A stretch of 64,000 bases of DNA from the NCBI RefSeq assembly GCF_016859285.1, contig NC_053415.1, positions 27,624,001-27,688,000 of the forward strand. Direction: 5' to 3'. Source of the DNA: Xiphias gladius. Its lineage: Eukaryota > Chordata > Actinopteri > Istiophoriformes > Xiphiidae. Both the position numbers and the translations under genes were made by a program. The notes under the pieces were generated by a model. The model did no database searches and had not been told where the DNA came from. It saw nothing but the letters and a program-made list of their open reading frames with translations. Of this stretch, positions 58,470 through 64,000 are shown one piece after another (within the stretch, counting starts at the first letter, position 1; every line of letters begins with the position of its first letter).

Positions 58470-60790
58470 CAGGCCTGTGCTCCTCTGTACCAGTGGTCAA
58501 CCTTTGGTGTCTCTGAGCGTGAGCCGGTGGGAACGTGTTACCTGAAGAAAGGAGGCACAGTGGTCGAATACTCACCCTGCAGATCAAGTTGGTTCCTTTC
58601 CTCTCCCTGTTCTCTTCGTCTGTCTTCTCTAGAGTTTACATGCAACAAACGCTGAGCCATGAATGTTGCAGGTGTTGCCTGTTTACAGAGTAACTTAACA
58701 CCAGGCTGAAAAGCAGGGCTTTTGCTGTTCTCTGGGGTTGAAAGGTTCACGTCTGCTTCACCTCTCTTGGTTGTTAGCCACATGTGAGCTTAGTCGCACC
58801 TGTAACCACACCTAACAGTGATTTCACAGTGTACTGGAGTACACCTGTACATCAGTGCAGCAAGGTGGGAAGTTAAACCAGTGGAGGTCAGCAAAGACAA
58901 GATTGTCAGGGGATGTTAAGTTACTCTTTTAATGAATACATCTGCAGCTCTCCTCGGCTTTACGGAGCTTTGCAGTGACTCCCAGCTCATTGTATATCTG
59001 TTTACTGCTCTGGTTCACTACCTGCTCAGCAGCAAACAGCAGACAGACACAGTCAGAGAACAGCTGGTGAACATGGAGGAGCATTTAGCTGCTAAAGAGC
59101 CAGATGTTTCCCTTCAGGAGCTGGTGCAGACCAAAACCAGAGCTAAAAGAAGGGGAGTACCGGACTTAGATTCATCAGGTGACTCAGACACCAGATCCAG
59201 ATGAATGGATCTGGATGTGGAAATAAGCATCTGTCTGAGAACAAGTTCAACATATCAACTTAAATAATGATGATATGTCAGTGTTGTGTTGACTTGTTTC
59301 TGCTGAAAACAATTGGACAAAAATCATTTAGTCCAGGTTGAAATAACTAGCTCTGATCCAAGTCCGTACTACTGCATCCTGGATCAGGGCTCAGTGACTA
59401 GTACCAGCTGTAAATATTTCAGACAAACAGTGCATCGCGCACTAAGCGTTAATTAGTGATAACATCGCACACCTACAGACAAAATCTTCAAACGTCTGAT
59501 GAGCCTGCTGATGGAACGCACCCAATCTCCTCTCTAAACGACGCTGTTGTTGAAATCACCATTAAAATCACAGTCGTGATGTGTGTCTGTTAAGCTGCTG
59601 TGTAATAAATTAAAACTGATTTACCAGTTTGCCTTCATGTGAGAGAAACAGATGACGAAAAACGTTCACAAACACTCTCCAAAACCTTCCTGCCTCTACA
59701 CTCATGAGTAATCTCATGAATGAACCCTTGACCAGCAGGTAACCACCAGATGCCAAATCCCTTCCATTCTTCTCCGGTTGCATTTTTTCACTGAAGTTCA
59801 GCGGTGAAAAGGATGTTATCAACAAGCTCACAACCGTATCGCCACTTTTCACGACTTCTAGCTGGTGGAAGTCCTCGCTGCCTTATCAATAAAAGAACCC
59901 GCCCTCTCAGTGGAATGTGACTGGTTAGTTTTCACGTTGCATTAACAGGGCCCTTCGCCAGTCACTGATCTAGCTAAAATAAGGTGCTGATTGGGCGGGA
60001 CACAGGGAATTTCTGTTTCTTTTCTTGGTTTTTCCAGCACAAACTGCAGCGGCGTTGGGAAGGACAAATGTTTGAGTTTGAAACATTGAGATTTTATGGG
60101 AAATTATTTAAAAAACATAAATGAATATAAAATGAGAACGAATACTTTTTACAATTAGATCTTGATCTGTTTATATTATATATGATAAAATGTTTGATTC
60201 CTCTGTCCAGGTGCCAACTCACCAGAAGGGCAGGGCTTCTGCCAGGCCGGCTTCAGTGCTGACTTCCTTAAGGTAGGTATCCAAGACTAACCCAGAAAAA
60301 CTCAGTGTTTTTGCAGGTTTTAATTCAAAGGGCTTATTGCTGCAGCACTGTGAGTAGAGCTTACTGTTGCGTGGAGGTAATAACAGAGTTGGGAATCACA
60401 GGTTGATTTACAATTAGATTAGATTCAGCTTTATTGTCATTGCACATTGTAAGTACCAGTACAGCAAATGCAGTTTTTTTTTTCCTACATCTAACCGGAC
60501 TGTTAAAACAATAGCAAACTGTATTTAGATATACATTGATGTGTGGAAAAACAGTGTTGTGGTCGGGGTTTCATCCTGGGCCAGCAGTGCAAGCATCTGG
60601 GTCCGTGTGGTTGTAGAGGCTGACGTGTTATCATTAACCCCCCACACCTCTTGAAATAAGCACTGGACCGTCTTAAAGGGCCGAATACGAAAGGAAAGTA
60701 ATGAATTTGTTTCCTTTCCCTTTTTGTTTTTGTGGGTTCAGAAGAACAACAGAGTGGTGGTGGGAGGACCTGGCAGCTTCTACTGGCAGG
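43768..60790 (+). CDS. itgav: Integrin alpha chain of the RGD-binding group, probably alpha-V (first six coding exons; continues beyond right edge)
   Basis: Cell-surface receptor subunit that pairs with beta subunits to bind RGD ligands. Six exons (43768-43934, 47592-47722, 57973-58064, 58473-58587, 60211-60272, 60742-60790) join in phase without stops into 205 codons plus one base. Signal peptide residues 1-23 ([10 protein letters not shown] core) precede the mature start [20 protein letters not shown]. Beta-propeller FG-GAP repeats follow: YFGFSVDFF ... [10 protein letters not shown], then QWFGASVR ... [22 protein letters not shown] and [31 protein letters not shown] and EREPVGTCY point to alpha-V over alpha-5 and alpha-8. 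However, [13 protein letters not shown] resembles alpha-8, so a related paralog is possible. The next exon (GQLISDQ-like in alpha-V) was not seen by 64000. Confidence 0.9.
44050..44165. repeat. Intronic repeat with AAGTAC motifs
   Basis: GTAACTAAGTACTTTTACAC, AAGTACAACTTCGAGGTACT and CGTACTGTACTTCTACTGCC resemble the frequent teleost 'AAGTAACTAAGTACATTTAC' element. A better copy lies at 55990-56160. Confidence 0.65.
44604..44730. repeat. Minisatellite, 32-bp unit, about 3.7 copies
   Basis: The unit runs AAGTATCTTTACTGTGATAC then TGTGACTACAGG. Copies start at 44604, 44636, 44668 and 44700; the first and last carry AAGTACTTTT instead of AAGTATCTTT. It lies in itgav intron 1. Confidence 0.9.
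46640..46930. repeat. Intronic repeat, TTAATCGA-type, inverted relative to 52620-52965
   Basis: It contains TTAATCGACCAAACGAACAG, TAATCAGTAGATTAATCAAT and AATCGTTAGTTAG. The 52.6-kb segment has AATCGACTAATCGTTGGCGC and TCTGACCAACAGTC. Both look like the common teleost element ending in CGATTAATCG. Confidence 0.55.
47592..47722 (+). CDS. itgav: itgav coding exon 2 (first FG-GAP blade)
   Basis: Acceptor CTCCTCAG, donor GTACCG. It completes Lys and reads [20 protein letters not shown], then [20 protein letters not shown]. The Cys pair matches the first disulphide of alpha chains. 131 nt. Confidence 0.92.
49187..49370. repeat. Intra-intron duplication, copy 1: (TG)n plus 120 bp
   Basis: A (TG)n run to 49239, then GGGTGGGG, GGGAAGGGTTGGAGGGTTAA and TCTGGATGTCTAACCATGAT, ending GTTCCTGCTGGGTTTTTA. 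It matches 54247-54425 almost base for base, apart from a 4-base CACT insertion and different GGGGT copy number. Confidence 0.95.
49960..50040. repeat. Short repeat shared with 59070-59180
   Basis: CAGGAGTTGGTGGAGACCAA then AGAGCTTAAAGAGAGTG. At 59117-59155 the sequence is CAGGAGCTGGTGCAGACCAA then AGAGCTAAAAGAAGG. These are two pieces of one interspersed family in itgav introns 2 and 4. The 90-codon frame at 58932-59204 belongs to this repeat. Confidence 0.65.
51625..51960. mobile_element. MITE-like remnant of a Tc1-type element
   Basis: Left GCTTTATTAGGTACACCTCT; right, at 51930-51950, TTCCTAATAAAGCGAGCACC, roughly the inverse. There is no transposase. The ends resemble the 'CTTTATTAGGTACACC' termini of a fish element. 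Confidence 0.65.
52620..52965. repeat. Intronic interspersed repeat ending in CGACTAATCG
   Basis: AATTAATTAATCATTAG, AAGCCAGAAATAGGGAAAAG, GTCTGACCAACAGTCTAAAA and GACTAATCGACTAATCGTTG occur in the order of a known teleost element. See also 46640-46930. Confidence 0.65.
54247..54425. repeat. Intra-intron duplication, copy 2: (TG)n plus 120 bp
   Basis: Partner of 49187-49370, 5.06 kb downstream in the same itgav intron and orientation. A further (TG)n run lies at 54150-54193. Confidence 0.95.
55990..56180. repeat. Interspersed 'AAGTAACTACGTAC' repeat in itgav intron 2
   Basis: CCAGTGGTGAAAAGTAACTA, TTTACTCAAGTACTTACTTG, CTTTTTACTGCACCGCATTT. This is a common teleost repeat, here with moderate divergence. 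Confidence 0.75.
56900..57470. repeat. Interspersed repeat in itgav intron 2
   Basis: Features such as CAGTGCGATTTTGTAATC, ATGTGATCATGTTTCTTTGC, CCTGGCAGCTGAGTTTCGAA and AATTACAGTTGTCAAATAA follow the order of a long repeat I remember from fish genomes (probably the 3' part of a LINE). There is no coding frame. Confidence 0.5.
57973..58064 (+). CDS. itgav: itgav coding exon 3 (second blade)
   Basis: Acceptor CTCTTTGCAG, donor GTAAGA. It reads [20 protein letters not shown], then [11 protein letters not shown]; 92 nt, ends in phase 0. A 10.25-kb intron precedes it. Confidence 0.92.
58434..58464 (+). repeat. (GT)n tract forming the 3' end of itgav intron 3
   Basis: About 15 GT units, followed by TTTTCC and the AG acceptor at 58471-58472. 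It replaces the usual polypyrimidine tract. Confidence 0.95.
58473..58587 (+). CDS. itgav: itgav coding exon 4 (ACAPLY ... PVGTCY)
   Basis: The acceptor is a (GT)n run followed by TTTTCCAG. It reads [20 protein letters not shown], then [18 protein letters not shown]. The donor TCAA|GTTGGT is weak, but it is the only one that keeps phase with exon 5. 115 nt. Confidence 0.88.
60211..60272 (+). CDS. itgav: itgav coding exon 5 (specificity-loop region)
   Basis: Acceptor CTCTGTCCAG, donor GTAGGT. It completes Ser and reads [20 protein letters not shown]; 62 nt, ends in phase 0. Confidence 0.9.
60405..60490. repeat. Short interspersed repeat in itgav intron 5
   Basis: ATTAGATTAGATTCAGCTTT ATTGTCATTGCACATTG followed by a T run at 60476-60483, a very common teleost repeat. 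Confidence 0.75.
60742..60790 (+). CDS. itgav: itgav coding exon 6
   Basis: Acceptor TGGGTTCAG, donor GTGAGT. It reads [16 protein letters not shown] plus one base; 49 nt. GGPGSFYWQ is invariant in alpha-V and alpha-8 as I remember them. Confidence 0.9.
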
Positions 60791-60800
60791 GTGAGTGTTG

Positions 60801-60803
<3 letters not shown>

Positions 60804-60845
<42 letters not shown>

Positions 60846-60860
60846 TGTGTGTGTGTGTGT
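60804..60860. repeat. (AG)n(TG)n microsatellite after itgav exon 6
   Basis: AG units from 60804 to about 60842 and TG units to 60860. It begins 14 bp after the exon-6 donor. Confidence 0.95.
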
Positions 60861-63844
60861 TGCTGCAGGTTTGGTGACTCTACCCTCTTTTAAACAGAGA
60901 TCCCACTATATTGCCGTCAGGAGGACCTTTTACACAGACGTCGATCCGGCTCTGTGAATGCCCCCCCCCATTCTGTGTTTGTACCTTTTATACAGGACAA
61001 CGAGGAAGGATAAGCTTGAACAGGCTGTATGTATGAAAAGGGCGTCAAACTGAAAGAGAAACAGGTCAGATCCAGGCAAGCTGACTCCATTTATACTTCG
61101 TCGCTCTCTGCTTTCACTTTTCAACTAGTTAAAAGTGGATAGATGCACTTTATTTTTGTAGTTTTTTCCATTGTTTTTATCAGTGATAACAACATTTAGG
61201 GTATTTCCAATGCAGGAATGTTCCAAGAGCTAAAGCTGCGCTTCGACTGGAGGAACCAGGGATCAAATCTACATCCTGTACGATAGTTCCAGGTGCCCTG
61301 GTTCAGAAACTTTATGGGTGGGGTGATTGAGAGTGACTGAGAGGCAGTAGAGGGAAGAAAATACAGAAATAAAACTTGTTAATGGTTTCATAGTGGTGAC
61401 GTTCTAAAGCAGAAATAAATAACCATCAAACAACAAACAGATCATCTACTGTAGAAAGACATGCTCTGGAGTTGTTAGTCTCCTCTTTATCCATTTATTA
61501 CATCAACTCAGACATCAGCCACACAGCAGTGAATATCAAGAACGACAGAGTCATGCAGGGCCCTTCGCACTGAGGCACAGATGTGACACATTCTGCCCCA
61601 AACGCTTTTGCTGTCTTCATCAAAAAGTCTCAGCAGGCCGGAGTCGCAGTTTGCGTTTCATTTGTACGCATGTCTGTAGTGTGTGTCTCACTCATTACGT
61701 TAGCATTTAAGGGAGTAAACTGTTTACAGAGGATGATTATGTATATATGCAACTGTCAGTTTTGTGGGGAAAATTCTCCTCCTCTGAAAAGGAGGCGTAA
61801 ACACGGCGCAGATGGGATTTACATAAGTAAAGTATCAGTTGAGTCGGATTCGGGACCTTTTGTCGGCTCTCCCTCTCCCCCAGCCTCCTCCTCTCTCTCC
61901 TCATTTTGGTTTTTAATATAATCAAATGTAGACCGCTTCATCTTTGGAACACGGTACCAGCTAAATGGATCGTGCCTGCAGGGAGACTCTGACTGAGCCA
62001 GTGAAGAAGATGAAGTACTACTTTCAACCACAGTTATGGTTGAAAGTAGTACAGTAGCACACTCACACATCACATCAGGAGCCCTGATGTGAATCGGTAC
62101 AGACTGCAACTAAACTTTTCTTTGTTTTGTAAAAACATTTAAGTGAGAGTTTGGGTGCAGTACCGGGGTCAGTCCAGCAGCTCACGGTGTAATGAGCTGC
62201 TGTCTTAGTAAACCGGACGCTGATACACACAGATTGCGGTCGCAGGCGCAATGAAAACTGTAGCGCACGTTTGCGCAAAGCCTCATTCTGGTTCCATAGT
62301 TTCTGGAACGTTTTGATCAAAAAGAGCTACTTGCAACCCACAAAGTTAAAGGCGCCCTGTGGAGTTTTTGACTGCGAGTAGTGTGGTGGAAATTCTGTAA
62401 ACACTCTGGACACAGACAAAAATAAAGCACAGACACTGATGGATTTGAATATTAATGTGATTATTATCGATCAATAATAGGAGACAGCAACTTACACAAG
62501 TCGGCGAAACACCCCTGTCTCCTAGTCTGTTATAGTTTTCTAGAGAACAAAGAAACTCATTCTGGTTGGTCAGTACATATCAATGTATAGTTCAGTCCAA
62601 TGGTCAATTTGCCAAACATACATTCACATGCATATGTATAGGAAATAGGAAACCACGAGCCCAACAACTCAACTTCATTAATCAACACTACAGTACAGTG
62701 TTAACATCTTTGGTCATGAAGACACTGAAGCCTTGCTCTTCTGTTTACATTACATGTTACATAAGACAGACTATCTGTTGGAGCTGAATCTGGGTTTAAG
62801 TTGAATCCTTCTTTAAAAATGATATTTAAATGAAAATCCCACTAACTTTCCTCATTTTCTATCACAGTAACACTGTGGAGGGATGTGTCTATAAGTGGGT
62901 ACCCATTTTGTTTACGTATTCCTACGAATGGTTTCCAGTGATCTACAGGAGGCGGTAATATACCAAGGTACACGGTAATGTGTAATAAAAGGCAGCGAAG
63001 AAGACAAGTGCGTTTAAAATATTCAAAAAATGCTGGAAATTTGTTGTGTTTGTTAGAACAAGACAAAGATACACACAGTGCATTTTGGGTAAAAAAAAAA
63101 ATCACTGAATGTAAACAAAACCCTTGTTTACAAGAAAACTGGTTAGATAGGAATTTCAGTAAAAACAAAATACAAGACAGGTGTTTAAGTTAAATTTTTA
63201 TTGGAAGAGGAAACAAATGTGAACAGTATTATTACCCAAACTGTCTTACTGTTGGAAAAAATCCATGTCAGTGTATAGACCCACTTTCTGCTTCATCCTT
63301 GATCTACTTACTGCAGTTGTACACAATGAGGGTTTATTAACAGAATTTCAGTTGCTCATTCAAATAAAGTGGTTTCAGATAATCTGGATAAACTGATGGC
63401 TGGTTTACAACCTGTCAGATCGTCAGACTGCTCGTCTTTCTTTCCTTGTCGAACCTCGTTCTACTGAAACTGTGGAGTTCTCAGATATCAGGAATTTCCT
63501 TGCTGATTTCAGTTTTATCATAACTCATAGAAATGATGGCCAAAACTAATAAAATATGACCATGTTGAAAACCCCAACTTGACATTTTTCCCAAAATGTC
63601 AGACTTTTCCTTTAATGACTACTCTGGCTTATGCGGACTGTGTTCTTTAGTCCAAACAAACCAGAAACTTGAAATGCATCCCAGATTGTTGATGACATGG
63701 TGTTGTTGATTGGCTGGGTTGTGCGTTGTTTTTTGGTGGTTTTTTGATGCCGCTGGATCACCATGAGCAGAGTGAGTTGTGTCATTGTGGGCACGGCCTA
63801 CTCTGGGATCAGGGAGTAAGTACAGAAAAATCATCAAATGTCAC
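60861..63844. other. itgav intron 6, no further exon recognised
   Basis: I looked for the next alpha-chain exon (Gln-Leu-Ile-Ser followed by a DDSYLGYS-type block) on the plus strand and did not find it. A perfect inverted repeat lies at 62015-62052. Open frames near 61.6-62.3 kb and 62.8-63.2 kb carry no recognised domain. Confidence 0.5.
62015..62052. repeat. Perfect 16-bp inverted repeat (hairpin)
   Basis: GTACTACTTTCAACCA, a 6-nt loop CAGTTA, then TGGTTGAAAGTAGTAC. A smaller inverted repeat, CACATCAG / CTGATGTG with a 5-nt loop, follows at about 62072-62092. These may mark the middle of a palindromic MITE. Confidence 0.85.
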
Positions 63845-64000
63845 AGTCCAGTTTCATAAATATACCCTCAGCGAGCACTTTGTTAGGAACACCACATTAA
63901 TACTTGGTGGTTCCTCCCTTTGCTCTCAAACAGCCTCAGGTCTTCGTGGCCTGGATTCCACCAGATGTTGGGAACTTTCCTCTGAGATTCTGGTCCATGT
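63845..64000. mobile_element. DNA-transposon terminus, inverse partner of 35313-35405 (cut by window edge)
   Basis: GAGCACTTTGTTAGGAACAC, GGTGGTTCCTCCCTTTGCTC, CAGATGTTGGGAACTTTCCT and TCTGAGATTCTGGTCCATGT form the inverse of the right end of the 34955-35410 element. Confidence 0.75.

Noticed and set aside
58932-59204. 90-codon frame in itgav intron 4 ([10 protein letters not shown]...)
   Set aside because: The sequence belongs to an interspersed repeat also present at 49960-50040, and it lies inside an intron with no supported exon boundaries.
61583-61921. 112-codon plus-strand frame in itgav intron 6
   Set aside because: It overlaps an opposite-strand frame of similar length, has no recognised domain and ends in low-complexity Ser/Pro sequence.
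1-64000. CRISPR arrays, rRNA, tRNA genes or bacterial operons
   Set aside because: None seen. Repeats are microsatellites, minisatellites and eukaryotic transposons.

Overview
The window is vertebrate nuclear DNA and almost certainly teleost fish, probably a percomorph. It has widely spaced exons with GT-AG introns, many long (CA)n/(TG)n tracts, decayed Tc1-like, Ty3/gypsy and LINE elements, and a cluster of intronless odorant receptor (OR) genes of a fish type. There is no bacterial or plasmid gene organisation. All identifications are by eye; no search was run.

Layout. (1) 1-3 kb: the 5' coding exons of a p55-type MAGUK, best matched to mpp4, on the minus strand and leaving the window at the left. 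(2) 3-13 kb: intergenic DNA with microsatellites, interspersed repeats, a LINE fragment and a diverged ~295-bp tandem duplication. (3) 13.4-33.9 kb: the OR cluster. It has five intact one-exon receptors (A on minus; B, C, D and E on plus, 306-308 aa) and two broken copies. Between them lie three same-orientation Ty3/gypsy fragments, two Tc1-like remnants, LINE pieces and a ~1.9-kb DNA element with terminal inverted repeats. (4) 34-43 kb: a repeat-rich spacer with a LINE fragment, a Tc1 remnant, MITE-like elements and a GACTTG-type minisatellite. (5) 43.4-64 kb: a CpG-rich promoter and the first six coding exons of an RGD-binding integrin alpha chain, best matched to itgav, on the plus strand and running off the right edge. 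Human MPP4 and ITGAV both lie on 2q32-q33, so their proximity fits conserved linkage with an OR cluster between them.

Most notable observation. Each intact OR gene has, 190-230 bp before its ATG, a module of exactly 40 bp with the same three parts: GTTTAATGA (homeodomain-like), TCCNNGGAGGGTGA (resembling an O/E-EBF site) and a terminal RATAAAA (TATA-like). Both broken OR copies lack it. The module of D begins where the duplicated C/D cassette abuts a gypsy integrase fragment. The coding regions are mosaics: blocks of about 90-150 bp are shared in different pairings among paralogs, which suggests gene conversion. Between the near-identical genes C and D, substitutions concentrate in residues 99-107 at the outer part of TM3.

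Other points are (TG)n tracts directly upstream of 3' splice sites in both mpp4 and itgav, an integrin specificity loop without the acidic residues I remember from mammalian alpha-V, and a repeated ~180-bp block within one itgav intron.
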